NCBI RefSeq assembly: GCF_003711105.1
Contig: NZ_CP023865.1
Location: forward strand, 7,795,001 to 7,859,000
Source of the DNA: Actinoplanes teichomyceticus ATCC 31121
GTDB lineage: Bacteria; Actinomycetota; Actinomycetes; Mycobacteriales; Micromonosporaceae
Direction: 5' to 3'
Length of the DNA: 64,000 bases
Shown: positions 24,659-34,740 of the stretch, piece by piece
Position numbering within the stretch: the first letter of the stretch is position 1
Layout: every line of letters starts with the position of its first letter
Notes under the pieces: generated by a model
Told to the model about the DNA's origin: nothing
The model's input: only the letters and a program-made list of their open reading frames with translations
Databases searched by the model: none
Made by a program: the position numbers and the translations under genes

Positions 24659-25666
24659 TTGTCACCGGAACTCGTCGCCGTCCTCGCGGTGATCATCGCC
24701 GCGATGGTGTTCGACTACACCAACGGTTTCCACGACGCGGCGAACGCCATCGCGACCAGTGTCAGCACCCGCGCGCTGACCCCCCGGGTGGCCCTGGGGA
24801 TGGCCGCGGTCGGCAACTTCGTCGGCGCGCATCTGGGCGAGAAGGTCGCCAAGACGGTCGGCGACGAGCTGGTCCGGCTGCCACTGGGCATACCCAGCCT
24901 GGGCATCGTGTTCGCCGGCGTGCTCGGCGCCATCGCCTGGAACCTGATCACCTGGTACTTCGGGCTGCCGTCGAGCTCGTCGCACGCGCTCTTCGGCGGG
25001 CTGGTCGGCGCCACCATGGTCGCCAGCGTGGGCACCGTGCAGTGGTCGAACATCCTCCACAAGGTCCTGATCCCGATGGTGCTCTCGCCGATGGTCGGCC
25101 TGGTCCTCGGCTTCGTCGCGATGGTCGCGCTCATGTGGGCCTTCCGGCGTGGCCACCCGGGCAAGCTCAACCGCGGGTTCCGGATGGCGCAGACGTTCTC
25201 GGCGGCCGCGATGGCCATCGGCCACGGCACCCAGGACGCCGCGAAGACGATGGGCATCGTGGTGCTGGCCCTCTACACCGGCGGTTACCAGAGCAGCGCG
25301 ACGCACATCCCGGAGTGGGTCTACTGGGCGTCCGCGACGGTGCTGGCGGCCGGCACGTACACCGGCGGCTGGCGGATCATCCGCACCCTGGGGCGGAAGA
25401 TCATCGACCTGGGTCCGGCCGAGGGCTTCGCCGCCGAGACGGTGGCCAGCTCGGTGCTGTACTTCAACGCCTGGGTGCTGCACGCGCCGATCTCGACCAC
25501 GCACACCATCACCTCGGCGATCATGGGCGTGGGCGCGACCAAACGGCTGAGCGCGGTCCGCTGGAACGTGGCCGGCAACATCGTGACCGCCTGGATCACC
25601 ACCTTCCCGGCCGCCGCGCTGATCGCCTGCCTCTGCTTCTTCGTCGTCCGCCCGCTGTTCGGCTGA
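24659..25666 (+). CDS. pit: Low-affinity inorganic phosphate transporter Pit
   Basis: 335 residues beginning at a TTG, with AAGGAG spanning the DUF47 stop region. About ten membrane segments with the two inverted PiT signatures DYTNGFHDAANAIA (near residue 20) and GHGTQDAAKTMG plus NAWVLHAPISTTHTI. PiT proteins take up phosphate (often as metal-phosphate) with protons or sodium across the plasma membrane. It complements the high-affinity pstSCAB system located about 5 kb downstream. Followed by a hairpin terminator. Confidence 0.95.
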   Translation: MSPELVAVLAVIIAAMVFDYTNGFHDAANAIATSVSTRALTPRVALGMAAVGNFVGAHLGEKVAKTVGDELVRLPLGIPSLGIVFAGVLGAIAWNLITWYFGLPSSSSHALFGGLVGATMVASVGTVQWSNILHKVLIPMVLSPMVGLVLGFVAMVALMWAFRRGHPGKLNRGFRMAQTFSAAAMAIGHGTQDAAKTMGIVVLALYTGGYQSSATHIPEWVYWASATVLAAGTYTGGWRIIRTLGRKIIDLGPAEGFAAETVASSVLYFNAWVLHAPISTTHTITSAIMGVGATKRLSAVRWNVAGNIVTAWITTFPAAALIACLCFFVVRPLFG

Positions 25667-25709
25667 GGCCGGGCCGCTCGCGGCCGGCGCCGGACCGCAG
25701 ACCCGTTCC

Positions 25710-25743
25710 GGGTACGACCGGTGTGGTCTCTCCGGTCGTACCC
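25710..25743. terminator. 12-bp perfect hairpin between pit and the oxidoreductase gene
   Basis: GGGTACGACCGG pairs with CCGGTCGTACCC around a 10-nt loop, in the gap between two convergent genes. It is a likely bidirectional terminator. Confidence 0.75.
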
Positions 25744-25760
25744 GCAGACGGTGTTCGCGC

Positions 25761-26738
25761 TCAGTAGGCGACGCCGACCTGGTCACGGATCGAGTCGAGC
25801 AGGTTCATCACCTCGAGCGTGGTGTTCTGCGAGACCAGCGGGCTCTCCAGCTCCCCGGCCAGCAGGCAGCGCTGCACCTCGGCGGCCTCGAACTGGTAGC
25901 CGCTGCCGGGGAAGTCGAACTCGAACGTCTCCGGCGCCTTGTTCGGCCGGCTCAGCGTGAACGAGCGCGGCACCATGAAGCCCGGCGGGATGTCGATCCG
26001 CCCGTCGGTGCCGGTGATCGACGCGGCGTTCCGGCTGGCGCCGTTGATGCTGCAGGTCAGCGCGGCGACCGCGCCGGACTGCCAGCCGAGCAGCACACCG
26101 GTGTGCTCGTCCACCCGCTCCGGGGTGAGGTGCGCCCAGGACTGCACCGAGATCGGCAGGCCGAGGATCAGGTGGGCCAGGTGGATCGGGTAGACGCCCA
26201 GGTCGAGCAGCGCCCCGCCACCCAGCTCCCGGGAGCGCAGCCGGTGCTCGGCGGCGAACGGCCCCTGCAGCCCGAAGTCCGCGTGGATCGCGCTGACCCA
26301 GCCGATCGCGCCCTCCTCGACCAGCTCGGCGACCTTGCGGATGGCCGGGTTGCAGCGCATCCACATGCCCTCCATGAGGAACACCTCGCGGTCGCGCGCG
26401 GCCTGCACCAGCTGCGCCGCGGACGGCAGGTCCAGCGTGATCGGCTTCTCCACCAGCACCGCCTTGCCGGCCTCGATGCACTCCAGCGCGCCGGCCAGGT
26501 GGAAGGCGTGCGGGGTGGCGACGTAGACCACGTCCACCCCGTCGTCGGCGGCCAGCGCGGAGTAGGACCCGTGCGCCCGGGCGAACCCGAACCGCTGCGC
26601 GAAGGCATCCGCGGTGGCCTGGTTGCGCGAGCCCACCGCGGCCAGTTCGGCCCCGGGGACCAGGGGGAGGTCGGCGGCGAAGGTGGCGGCGATCCCGCCG
26701 AGGCCGAGAATGCCCCAGCGAACGTTCTGTCCGGTCAT
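25761..26738 (-). CDS. Gfo/Idh/MocA-family NAD(P)-dependent oxidoreductase
   Basis: 325 residues. The Rossmann start is WGILGLGGIAATFAADL; the cofactor/substrate motif is VLVEKPITLD (EKP lysine present) and the C-terminal domain has the GGGALLDLGVYPIH strand typical of glucose-fructose oxidoreductase/dihydrodiol dehydrogenase relatives. It would oxidise a sugar or cyclic polyol; the substrate cannot be told. ATG at 26738 chosen; ribosome site weak. It is divergent from a Nudix gene with about 47 bp between, suggesting overlapping promoters. Confidence 0.88.
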   Translation of the reverse strand: MTGQNVRWGILGLGGIAATFAADLPLVPGAELAAVGSRNQATADAFAQRFGFARAHGSYSALAADDGVDVVYVATPHAFHLAGALECIEAGKAVLVEKPITLDLPSAAQLVQAARDREVFLMEGMWMRCNPAIRKVAELVEEGAIGWVSAIHADFGLQGPFAAEHRLRSRELGGGALLDLGVYPIHLAHLILGLPISVQSWAHLTPERVDEHTGVLLGWQSGAVAALTCSINGASRNAASITGTDGRIDIPPGFMVPRSFTLSRPNKAPETFEFDFPGSGYQFEAAEVQRCLLAGELESPLVSQNTTLEVMNLLDSIRDQVGVAY

Positions 26739-26785
26739 GATCGATACCGTATCGCCCGGGGCGGTCACGGTGGCAGGATCGACCG

Positions 26786-27568
26786 GTGACCGAGCCGATG
26801 CCACTTCCGCCCGCGATGATGAAGAGGGCCCGGGAATTCACCGGTCCCGCCGCGCCGGCCCGCCCGGCCGCCACGGTGGTCCTGCTCCGACCGTCCGGCC
26901 CCGGCTTCCAGGTGTACGTCCTGCGCCGGCGCAGCACGATGGCGTTCGGCGGGGTGTACGCCTTCCCGGGCGGCGCCGTGGACCCGTCGGACCGCCCGCG
27001 GACGCTGCGCGACGACTGGGCCGCGCGTCTCGGCGTGCCGCGGGAGCAGGCCCGGGCGGTGGTCGGGGCGGCCGCCCGGGAACTGTTCGAGGAGGCCGGT
27101 GTGGTGCTGGCCGGCCCGGCCGCGGAACCGGACCGCACGGTCGCCGACGCGGACGACCCGACCTGGGAGTCCGACCGGGCCGCGGTGCTGCGCCGCGAGC
27201 TGACCATGTCCGACCTGCTGGCCCGGCGGGGGCTGCGGCTGCGCGACGACCTGCTGCTGCCGTGGGCCCGCTGGATCACCCCGGAATTCGAGCCGAAGCG
27301 TTACGACACCTGGTTCTTCGTCGCGCTGCTGCCCGGGGCGCAGACCGCCCGGGACGTCTCCGGTGAGGCCGACGGTACCGCGTGGATCGACCCGGCGGGC
27401 TCGGCCGACCTGCCGATGCTGCCACCCACCCGGCACACCCTGCGCCAGATCGCGGCCTGCGGCGGCATCCCCGGCGTGGTGGCCGCCTCGGCGCACCGGG
27501 ACGCCGCCACCCCGGTGATGCCCCGCATCGACATCTCCCCCGACGGCACCGCCACGCTGGCCATCTGA
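26786..27568 (+). CDS. Nudix hydrolase, NUDT19/CoA-pyrophosphatase-like
   Basis: 260 residues. A split Nudix box is present: FPGGAVDPSD, an insertion of about 35 residues, then AAARELFEEAGVVL with the catalytic REx2EE intact. The insertion and the block RWITPEFEPKRYDTWFF are typical of the NUDT8/NUDT19-like group, several of which cleave CoA or acyl-CoA diphosphate. Substrate here is not known. GTG start at 26786. Convergent with the GH94 gene. Confidence 0.85.
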   Translation: MTEPMPLPPAMMKRAREFTGPAAPARPAATVVLLRPSGPGFQVYVLRRRSTMAFGGVYAFPGGAVDPSDRPRTLRDDWAARLGVPREQARAVVGAAARELFEEAGVVLAGPAAEPDRTVADADDPTWESDRAAVLRRELTMSDLLARRGLRLRDDLLLPWARWITPEFEPKRYDTWFFVALLPGAQTARDVSGEADGTAWIDPAGSADLPMLPPTRHTLRQIAACGGIPGVVAASAHRDAATPVMPRIDISPDGTATLAI

Positions 27569-27601
27569 CGCGCTCCGGCCCGCGGCCGGCCCGCACGGCC
27601 G

Positions 27602-27632
27602 CGGTGCCCGGCGCCGTCCACACCGGGCACCG
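27602..27632. terminator. 10-bp hairpin between the Nudix and GH94 genes
   Basis: CGGTGCCCGG and CCGGGCACCG are separated by an 11-nt loop in the gap of two convergent genes. It is a likely bidirectional terminator. Confidence 0.7.
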
Positions 27633-27667
27633 GCCGCGCGAGCCGGCCGCCGCTCTCCCGGAACGGC

Positions 27668-30127
27668 TCAGTCAGCCGGTCCGGTGACGACGGCCTCCAC
27701 CCGGACCACCGCGCCGGCCGGGGCCACCGGCAGCAGCGTGCCGTCCACCCGCTCGCCGTCGACCAGCAGGTGCGTGACGCGGCCGGTCACACCGGCCGGC
27801 TTCTGCACGGTGATCTCGTACGTGGCCCCGCGGTAGGCCCGGGTGGCGCGGAATCCGGACCAGGCCGCGGGCAGCACCGGGTCGATACGCAGCCCGGTCA
27901 GCTCCGGCCGGATCCCCAGGATCCACTGGGTGATCGCCACGAAGTTCCACGCCGCGGTCCCGGTCAGCCAGGAGTTCTTGGCCTCGCCGTGGGTCGGCGC
28001 GTCCCGGCCGGCGATCATCTGCGGGTACACGTACGGCTCGCAGCGGTGCACCTCGCTGATCGCCTCCCGCACGGACGGGTTGATCCGCCGGTAGTAGTCG
28101 AACGCGCGGTCGCCGTTGCCGACCATCGTCTCGGCGATCATGATCCACGGGTTGGTGTGGCAGAAGATCCCGGCGTTCTCCTTGTACCCGGGCGGATAGG
28201 AGGAGATCTCCCCGAGCTCGATCCGGTAATCCGAGTACGCGGGCTGCTGCAGGACGATGCCGTGCGGGGTGGCCAGCCGCTCGGCCACGCTGTCCAGCGC
28301 CCGGACCGCCAGGCCGTCGTCGAGCCCCACCCCGCCGAGCACGCACATGCCCTGCGGCTCGATGAAGATCTGCCCCTCGTCGTTCTCGCCGGAGCCGACC
28401 GGGCGGCCGTGGAAGTCGTACGCCCGGCGGAACCAGCCGCCGTCCCAGCCGTGCTCGGTGACGGTGCCGGTCATCTTCTCCGCCGCCGCCCGGTACTCGG
28501 CCGCCTCGTCGCCGAGCCCGCGCAGGTCGGCGATCCCGGCGAGTTCCTTGGCGGCGAGCACGAACTGCCCGGCGATGAAGACCGACTCGGCCGACCCGCC
28601 GGTGGCGTTCTCGGTGGTCTGGAACGGCTCGCCCGGGGTGTCGGAGAAGCAGTTCAGGTTCAGGCAGTCGTTCCAGTCGGCCCGGCCGATCAGCGGCAGC
28701 CCGTGCGGCCCGAGCCGCTCCCGGGTGTAGTTCAGCGAGCGGCGCAGGTGCTCGTAGAGCGGCACCTCGCTGCCCGGCACGTTGTCGAACGGCACCGGCT
28801 CGTCCAGGATCGACGTGTCACCGGTCTCCTTCAGGTACGCGGCGACGCCCAGGATCAGCCACAGCGGGTCGTCGTTGAAGCCCTGGCCGATGTCGTTGTT
28901 CCCGCGCTTGGTCAGCGGCTGGTACTGGTGGTACGCCCCGCCGGTGTCCATCTGGGTGGCCGCGATGTCCAGGATCCGCTCCCGCGCCCGTTCCGGGATG
29001 ATGTGGACGAAACCGACGAGGTCCTGATTGGAGTCCCGGAAGCCCATGCCACGGCCGATCCCGGACTCGTAGAACGACGCCGACCGGCTCATGTTGAAGG
29101 TGACCATGCACTGGTACGCGTTCCAGATGTTGACCATCCGGTCGGTGTCCGTGTCCGGGGTCGCCACCTGGAACCCACCGAGCAGCCGCTCCCAGTGCGC
29201 GCCGAGCGCCGCGAAGCCCTCGGCCACCGTCTCCGGCCGCAGCCAGCGCTCGATGGTCGGGCGGACGTGCCGCTTGTTGAGCGTCTGCGAGCCGGGCGGG
29301 TCGAACTTCTCGGCGCGCGGGTTCTCCGCGTACCCCAGTACGAAGACCACCTCCCGGGTCTCCCCCGGCTCCAGGGCCAGCTTGACGTGGTGGCTGCCCA
29401 TCGGGGCCCAGCCGTGCGCCACCGAGTCGAAGGCCGCGCCGCGCTCCACCGCGGCCGGCCGGTCCCAGCCGCGGTACGCCCCGAGGAACGTGTCGCGCTG
29501 GGTGTCGAACCCGGCCAGCGGCTCGGAGCAGGCGAAGTAGGCGAAGTGGTCGCGCCGTTCCCGGTACTCGGTCTTGTGGTAGATGACCCCGTCGGCCACC
29601 TCGACCTGGCCGGTGGAGAAGTTGCGCTGGAAGTTCGTCGCGTCGTCCTGCGCGTCCCACAGGCAGAACTCGACCGAGGAGAAGAGCGAGAGGTCGGCTG
29701 CGGTGTCACGCTCGTTGGTGACCCGTACCCGCCACACCTCCAGGGTCTCGCCGAGCGGCACGAAGAACAGTGTCTCGGCGCGGATCCCGCCACGGGCGGA
29801 GGCGATCGTGGTGTACGACAGGCCGTGGCGGCACTCGTACTCGTCCAGGTCCCGCTGGGTCGGCTGCCAGGACGGCGTCCAGTAGTCGCCGGTGGCGTCG
29901 TCGCGGACGTACAGGTAGCGGCCACCCAGGTCGAACGGGGCATTGTTGTAGCGGTAGCGGGTCAGCCGGCGCAGCCGGGCGTCGCGGTAGAACGAATAGC
30001 CACCCGCGGTGTTGGAGACCAGCCCGAAGTACGCCTCGCTGCCCAGGTAGTTGATCCAGGGCAGGGGCGTGTCGGGGCGGTCGATGACGTACTCGCGTCT
30101 GGCGTCGTCGAAGTGTCCAAAGCGCAC
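27668..30127 (-). CDS. GH94 cellobiose/oligosaccharide phosphorylase-like glycosidase
   Basis: 819 residues. The GTG start at 30127 follows GCGGAGG and gives the family beginning [17 protein letters not shown] and PLPWINYLG; an upstream reading frame is artefactual. The N-terminal beta-sandwich (about 1-260) precedes the (alpha/alpha)6 catalytic barrel with the general-acid Asp in [15 protein letters not shown] near residue 482 and the phosphate-site [10 protein letters not shown] and [11 protein letters not shown]. Phosphorolysis of cellobiose or a related beta-glucoside to glucose 1-phosphate is expected; chitobiose phosphorylase-type specificity cannot be excluded. Cytoplasmic, single gene. 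A perfect CebR box lies 20 bp upstream. Confidence 0.92.
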   Translation of the reverse strand: MRFGHFDDARREYVIDRPDTPLPWINYLGSEAYFGLVSNTAGGYSFYRDARLRRLTRYRYNNAPFDLGGRYLYVRDDATGDYWTPSWQPTQRDLDEYECRHGLSYTTIASARGGIRAETLFFVPLGETLEVWRVRVTNERDTAADLSLFSSVEFCLWDAQDDATNFQRNFSTGQVEVADGVIYHKTEYRERRDHFAYFACSEPLAGFDTQRDTFLGAYRGWDRPAAVERGAAFDSVAHGWAPMGSHHVKLALEPGETREVVFVLGYAENPRAEKFDPPGSQTLNKRHVRPTIERWLRPETVAEGFAALGAHWERLLGGFQVATPDTDTDRMVNIWNAYQCMVTFNMSRSASFYESGIGRGMGFRDSNQDLVGFVHIIPERARERILDIAATQMDTGGAYHQYQPLTKRGNNDIGQGFNDDPLWLILGVAAYLKETGDTSILDEPVPFDNVPGSEVPLYEHLRRSLNYTRERLGPHGLPLIGRADWNDCLNLNCFSDTPGEPFQTTENATGGSAESVFIAGQFVLAAKELAGIADLRGLGDEAAEYRAAAEKMTGTVTEHGWDGGWFRRAYDFHGRPVGSGENDEGQIFIEPQGMCVLGGVGLDDGLAVRALDSVAERLATPHGIVLQQPAYSDYRIELGEISSYPPGYKENAGIFCHTNPWIMIAETMVGNGDRAFDYYRRINPSVREAISEVHRCEPYVYPQMIAGRDAPTHGEAKNSWLTGTAAWNFVAITQWILGIRPELTGLRIDPVLPAAWSGFRATRAYRGATYEITVQKPAGVTGRVTHLLVDGERVDGTLLPVAPAGAVVRVEAVVTGPAD

Positions 30128-30147
30128 CTGGTACCTCCGCATCATGT

Positions 30148-30161
30148 TGGGAGCGCTCCCA
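30148..30161 (-). promoter_or_regulatory. Perfect CebR-type operator upstream of GH94
   Basis: TGGGAGCGCTCCCA is a 14-bp exact palindrome identical to the consensus described for CebR, the cellobiose-responsive LacI-family repressor of Streptomyces. It lies 20 bp before the GH94 start, overlapping the promoter region, so repression in the absence of cellobiose-like inducer is predicted. Confidence 0.85.
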
Positions 30162-30592
30162 CATGTGAGCCTAGACACCGAGCGGCCATTTGAGGTGAGC
30201 CGAACGGGCCATCCTGGCGCGGCTCTCCGCCCCTGGTGCCCCTTTCCCGCCGCACGGCGGGACTTTCCGCTTCCCCGACGCGACGCCCGTGGCCCGGCTC
30301 GCCGCCGCGGGCGGCACTGCCCGCCCTGCACGGCCGGCGCCCGGCGCGCGCCGAAGAGGCGCTCGCGGCCGGGGCGTGAAGCCGCCGACGCGCCGCGGCC
30401 CGCGGGCGTCACCTGGCTCTCCGGATCCGGCACCGGCGGACCGGTGCGGAACACCCGGGCGACCACGTCAGCCATCCCGGGCTGGTCCCACGCGTCGCCG
30501 AAGGCCCCGCCGACCGGCGGGGCGGTCCCGGCGAGACAGCGCGGCGCCGGCTCCCGGTCGTACCGGGAACCGGCGCCTGCCGCGCGGTGTGC
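30162..30592. other. Intergenic region between GH94 gene and pst operon
   Basis: About 430 bp with no convincing gene. The left part holds the GH94 promoter; the right end holds the pst operon terminator (30543-30577) and a smaller hairpin CCCCGCC-GACC-GGCGGGG at about 30505-30522. The middle is GC-rich without recognisable motifs. Confidence 0.5.
30543..30577 (-). terminator. Terminator after pstB
   Basis: A 16-bp stem with one C/A mismatch (GGCGCCGGCTCCCGGT against ACCGGGAACCGGCGCC) closes on a 3-nt loop, about 16-50 bp after the pstB stop. It is the probable end of the pstSCAB transcript. Confidence 0.8.
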
Positions 30593-31369
30593 TCAGCCGA
30601 AGCGACCGGTGATGTAGTCCTCGGTCTTCTTCTGCGACGGGTTGCTGAAGATCTTCTGGGTGTCGTCGTACTCGATCAGCCGGCCCGGCTCGCCGGTCTT
30701 GTCGATCGAGAAGAACCCGGTCTTGTCGCTGACCCGGGCGGCCTGCTGCATGTTGTGCGTGACGATGATGATCGTGAAGCGGTCCTTCAGCTTGAACATC
30801 AGGTCCTCGATCGCCAGCGTCGAGATCGGGTCGAGCGCGGAACACGGCTCGTCCATCAGCACGACCTGCGGCTCGACCGCGATGGTGCGGGCGATGCAGA
30901 GACGCTGCTGCTGGCCACCGGAGAGGCCGGCGCCCGGGCGGTCCAGGCGGTCCTTGACCTCGTCCCAGAGGTTCGCCGAGCGCAGCGACTTCTCGGCGGC
31001 GTCGTCCAGGATCGACTTCTTCTTGACGCCGTTGAGCTTGAGCCCGGCGACCGCGTTCTCGTAGATCGACATGGTCGGGAACGGGTTGGGCCGCTGGAAG
31101 ACCATGCCGATCATGCGACGGACGGCCGTGATGTCCACGTCCGGGTCGTAGATGTTCTGGTCGTCGATGGTGAGCCGGCCCTCGATCCGGGCGCCCGGCA
31201 GGACCTCGTGCATACGGTTGATCGACCGGAGGAAGGTCGACTTGCCGCAGCCCGACGGGCCGATCAGGGCGGTGATCGTCTTCGGCTCGACGGTCATCGA
31301 GACGTTGTCGATCGCCTTGAAGGAACCGTAGTAGGAGGAGACGTTGCTCGCCTCGATGCGCTTGGCCAT
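30593..31369 (-). CDS. pstB: Phosphate ABC transporter ATP-binding protein PstB
   Basis: 258 residues. Walker [10 protein letters not shown], the PstB-specific Q-loop [23 protein letters not shown] region, signature [13 protein letters not shown], Walker [14 protein letters not shown] and the H-loop histidine (THNM). It powers PstCA for uptake of phosphate bound by PstS. It is the last gene of pstSCAB, 12 bp after pstA. Confidence 0.97.
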   Translation of the reverse strand: MAKRIEASNVSSYYGSFKAIDNVSMTVEPKTITALIGPSGCGKSTFLRSINRMHEVLPGARIEGRLTIDDQNIYDPDVDITAVRRMIGMVFQRPNPFPTMSIYENAVAGLKLNGVKKKSILDDAAEKSLRSANLWDEVKDRLDRPGAGLSGGQQQRLCIARTIAVEPQVVLMDEPCSALDPISTLAIEDLMFKLKDRFTIIIVTHNMQQAARVSDKTGFFSIDKTGEPGRLIEYDDTQKIFSNPSQKKTEDYITGRFG

Positions 31370-31381
31370 GGGGAACCTCTT

Positions 31382-32467
31382 TTACCGGGTCAGTTTGTTG
31401 CGGCGGGCGAGCAGCTTGGCGCCGATGGTGAGCACCAGCACGAGCGCGACCAGGGTGAGCGCGGCCGTCCAGGCGCGGGCCGGCGCGTACTTCGAGGCGT
31501 CACCGGCCTGCTGGAAGACGTAGAGCGCCAGCGACGACTGCCCACCGGCGAACGGGTCGAAGTTGATCCGGGCGAGGCCACCCGCGACCAGCAGCACCGG
31601 GGCGGTCTCCCCGGCCGCGCGGGCGATGGCCAGCATGACACCGGTGACGATGCCGGGCGCCGCGGTCGGCAGCACGACCTTCAGGATCGTCTTCCACTGC
31701 GGCACGCCCAGCGCGTACGAGCCCTCCCGCAGCGGGCCGGGCACCAGGCGCAGCATCTCCTCGGTGGACCGCACGATGGTCGGCAGCATCAGCACGGTCA
31801 GCGCGAGCGAGGCCGCGAAACCGGAGTACTGCGGCTGGCCGTCGTTGAACCAGCGGCTGACGATCAGCACCCAGAAGGAGAGGACGAACAGACCGGCCAC
31901 GATCGACGGGATACCGGTCATCACGTCGACGAAGAAGCGGACCGTGGTGGCGAACCGGCCCCGGCCGTACTCGACCAGGTAGATCGCGCCGAGCACGCCG
32001 AGCGGCACGGCGAACAGGGTGGCAATGCCGACCTGCTCCAGGGTGCCGATGATGGCGTGGTAGGCGCCGCCGTTCGGGTCGCGGGCGCCGATGTTGGCCA
32101 TCGAGGTGCCGAAGAAGTCGCCGTCGAGGCGTTCCACGCCCTTGGAGACCAGCGTCCAGACCACCGAGGCCAGCGGCAGGACCGCCAGCAGGCAGGCGGT
32201 GTAGACCAGCGCCTGCCACATCCGGTTGCGGGCGGCCCGCTTGCCCTCCACGCGGCCGGCGGCGAAGTTGAGGCCGAGCAGGTACAGCACACCGCCCAGC
32301 ACCACCACCAGCACCCAGTTGCCGATGCCGGTGCCGAGCACCACGGCGGCCGAGACCACCAGCGCGGCGACCGCGACGAGCAGGTTGGCCGTCACCGGGA
32401 AGGTGCGGCTGCGGAGGTGGTCCGGCGTCATCACGACGTCCGGCATCTCACGGTCGAGAAGGCTCAT
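31382..32467 (-). CDS. pstA: Phosphate ABC transporter permease PstA
   Basis: 361 residues; the ATG at 32467 overlaps the pstC stop (ATGA). Longer than E. coli PstA because of an N-terminal extension with two extra membrane segments (about 25-70). The permease core (about 140-355) has the EAA-like loop EGSYALGVPQWKTILKVVLPTAAPGI that contacts PstB. It forms the channel with PstC in the plasma membrane. Confidence 0.95.
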   Translation of the reverse strand: MSLLDREMPDVVMTPDHLRSRTFPVTANLLVAVAALVVSAAVVLGTGIGNWVLVVVLGGVLYLLGLNFAAGRVEGKRAARNRMWQALVYTACLLAVLPLASVVWTLVSKGVERLDGDFFGTSMANIGARDPNGGAYHAIIGTLEQVGIATLFAVPLGVLGAIYLVEYGRGRFATTVRFFVDVMTGIPSIVAGLFVLSFWVLIVSRWFNDGQPQYSGFAASLALTVLMLPTIVRSTEEMLRLVPGPLREGSYALGVPQWKTILKVVLPTAAPGIVTGVMLAIARAAGETAPVLLVAGGLARINFDPFAGGQSSLALYVFQQAGDASKYAPARAWTAALTLVALVLVLTIGAKLLARRNKLTR

Positions 32468-33525
32468 GCCGCACTGTCCCGGAACTCGCGACGGCGGTAG
32501 ATGATGGCCCGCGCCGTCATGTTGACAACCAGCGTGATCGCGAACAGCACGAGACCGGAGGCGATCAGGGCGCCCCGGCCGGTGTCGTTCGCCTCGCCGA
32601 AGGAGTTGGCGATGTTCGCGGCGATCGAGTTGCCGCCGGACTCGATGAGGTTGAAGGAGACCTCCCAGGTGATGCCGAGGGTCAGCGCCAGGGCGATGGT
32701 CTCGCCGAGGGCCCGGCCGAGGCCGAGCATCACCGCGGCGATCACACCGGGCTTGCCGTACGGCAGCACCGCGGTGCGGATCATCTCCCACTTGGTGGCG
32801 CCCAGGGCCAGCGCGGCCTCCTCGTTCATCCCCGGGGTCTGCTGGAAGACCTCCCGGGAGAGGGAGGTGACGATCGGCAGCACCATGATCGCCAGGACCA
32901 GGCCGCCGAGCATCAGCGACTGGCCGAACGGCCCCTCGCCGCCGAAGACCGGCAGCCAGCCGAAGTAGTGGTTCAGCCAGAGCGAGAACTCCCGGACCGG
33001 CTCCTGGAAGACGTCCCGCCCCCAGATGCCGAAGACCACGCTGGGCACGGCGGCGAGCAGGTCGATCACGAAGCCCAGCGGGGTGGCGAGCCGGCGCGGG
33101 GCGTAGTGGGTCAGGAACAGCGCGATGCCGAGCGCGATCGGCACCGCGACCACCAGCGCGATGATCGAGGTCAGCACGGTGCCCAGCGCCAGCACGGCGA
33201 TGCCGAAGGCGGGCGGGAGCTCGTTGGGCATCCAGCGGTTGTAGGTCAGGAAGTTTTCCTCGTCCGCCCGGATCGCCGGGACGGCCTTGGAGATGAGGAA
33301 GACGGCGATCGCGACGATGATGATCAGCACCATCGCGCCCGCGGCTGTCGAGAGGCCGCGGAAGCCGGTCTCCAGGGAGAACCGCGACTTCTTCGGCAGG
33401 GCGCCGCCACCGCCGGCCGGGGGCTCTTCGTAACGGCTCGGGTACGCGCCATAGCCGGCGCCCTGAGCGTTGCCGCTCAGGTCGCCGGCGGTGGCGTTCG
33501 CCGAGCGGGAGGGGATGTCACCCAT
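32464..33525 (-). CDS. pstC: Phosphate ABC transporter permease PstC
   Basis: 353 residues with a Pro/Gly-rich cytoplasmic N terminus (about 1-55), then six membrane helices. The PstB-contact loop is EEAALALGATKWEMIRTAVLPYGKPG. It partners PstA. It starts 43 bp after the pstS stop and overlaps pstA by 4 bp, so the operon order is pstS-C-A-B as in other actinobacteria. Confidence 0.95.
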   Translation of the reverse strand: MGDIPSRSANATAGDLSGNAQGAGYGAYPSRYEEPPAGGGGALPKKSRFSLETGFRGLSTAAGAMVLIIIVAIAVFLISKAVPAIRADEENFLTYNRWMPNELPPAFGIAVLALGTVLTSIIALVVAVPIALGIALFLTHYAPRRLATPLGFVIDLLAAVPSVVFGIWGRDVFQEPVREFSLWLNHYFGWLPVFGGEGPFGQSLMLGGLVLAIMVLPIVTSLSREVFQQTPGMNEEAALALGATKWEMIRTAVLPYGKPGVIAAVMLGLGRALGETIALALTLGITWEVSFNLIESGGNSIAANIANSFGEANDTGRGALIASGLVLFAITLVVNMTARAIIYRRREFRDSAA

Positions 33526-33568
33526 CTACGCGCTCGCTGTCGTCTCGAAGGGATTAACGAACCGGGGT

Positions 33569-34672
33569 TCAGGCGAGCGTGTCGACCGAGGCCGCGACCT
33601 TGGCACGCACCGACTCGGGCAGCGGGGCGTAGCCCAGCTCGCCGAGCGCCTTCTGCCCCTCGGCGGAGGCGGTGTACTTCAGGAAGCCCTGGATCGCCTT
33701 GCCCTTGCCGGCGTCCGCGTTCTTGCTGCAGACGATCTCGTAGGTCGCCAGGACGATCGGGTAGGCCCCGGCCTGGGTGGTGTTGTAGTCGATGTCGAGC
33801 TTCAGGTCGTTGCCGGTGCCGACCACCTTCGCGCCCTCGATCGCCTTGCCCGCGGCCTCACCGGTCAGCTCGGTGAACTCGCCGGCGCCGTTCTTGACCT
33901 TGGCCATCTGCAGGTCGTTGTTCTCCGCGAAGGAGAGCTCGACGTACGAGATGCTGTTCGGCGCGCTCTTGATCTTGGAGGCCACGCCGTCCGACTTGTT
34001 CGCGCCGGTGCCGCCCGGGGCCGCCCAGGTCTTGGCGTGGTCGAAGGTCCAGTCCGCCTCGGCGGCCTTGCTCAGGTACTTGGTGAAGTTGTCCGTGGTG
34101 CCGGACTCGTCGGCGCGGTGCACCGTCTCGATGGTCGCGGCCGGCAGCTTGGCGTCCTTGTTCTCCGCGACGATCGCCGGGTCGTTCCACTTGGTGATCT
34201 TGCCCGCGAAGATCTTCGCAATGGTGGAGGCCGACAGCTGGAGACCGTCGACGCCCTGGACGTTGTAGACCACGGCGATCGGGCCGACGACCATCGGAAG
34301 GTTGAGCACCGGGGCGCCGCACTTGGCGTCGGCGGCCTTCTGCTCGTCCTCCTTCAGGGCCGAGTCGGAACCGGCGAAGTCGGCCAGGCCCGAGGTGAAG
34401 GCCTTGATGCCGGCGCCGGAGCCGTTGCCCTGGTAGTCGATCTTCGCGTCCGCACACGAGGCGCTGTACGCCTTGATCCACTCGTCCATGGCGTTCTTCT
34501 GGGCGCTGGAGCCCTGAGCCGACAGGGTGCCACCGACGCAGGTGCCCGCGGACGGGGCCGCGGCGCCGCCCGCCTCCGACTTGGTGTCGGTGTTGTCCGA
34601 GCCGCAGGCGCTGAGCGCGATCGTCGCAGTCAAAGCAATGCCGGCAACCAGACCGGACCGCTGGAACTTCAC
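33569..34672 (-). CDS. pstS: Phosphate-binding lipoprotein PstS
   Basis: 367 residues. A lipoprotein signal peptide ends at the lipobox LSAC (Cys about residue 23). Phosphate-binding loops are GSSAQKNAMDEW, DFAGSDSAL and the segment RADESGTTDNF. It is tethered on the outer face of the membrane and delivers phosphate to PstCA. First gene of the pst operon, with PHO-box repeats about 70-110 bp upstream indicating PhoP induction under phosphate limitation. Confidence 0.96.
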   Translation of the reverse strand: MKFQRSGLVAGIALTATIALSACGSDNTDTKSEAGGAAAPSAGTCVGGTLSAQGSSAQKNAMDEWIKAYSASCADAKIDYQGNGSGAGIKAFTSGLADFAGSDSALKEDEQKAADAKCGAPVLNLPMVVGPIAVVYNVQGVDGLQLSASTIAKIFAGKITKWNDPAIVAENKDAKLPAATIETVHRADESGTTDNFTKYLSKAAEADWTFDHAKTWAAPGGTGANKSDGVASKIKSAPNSISYVELSFAENNDLQMAKVKNGAGEFTELTGEAAGKAIEGAKVVGTGNDLKLDIDYNTTQAGAYPIVLATYEIVCSKNADAGKGKAIQGFLKYTASAEGQKALGELGYAPLPESVRAKVAASVDTLA

Positions 34673-34740
34673 GGTTGTGTCCCCTTCGGGTTCAGTGCAG
34701 CCGGTCGCTCACCGGCTCGAGGAGAAAGCTAAGAGTGCGA

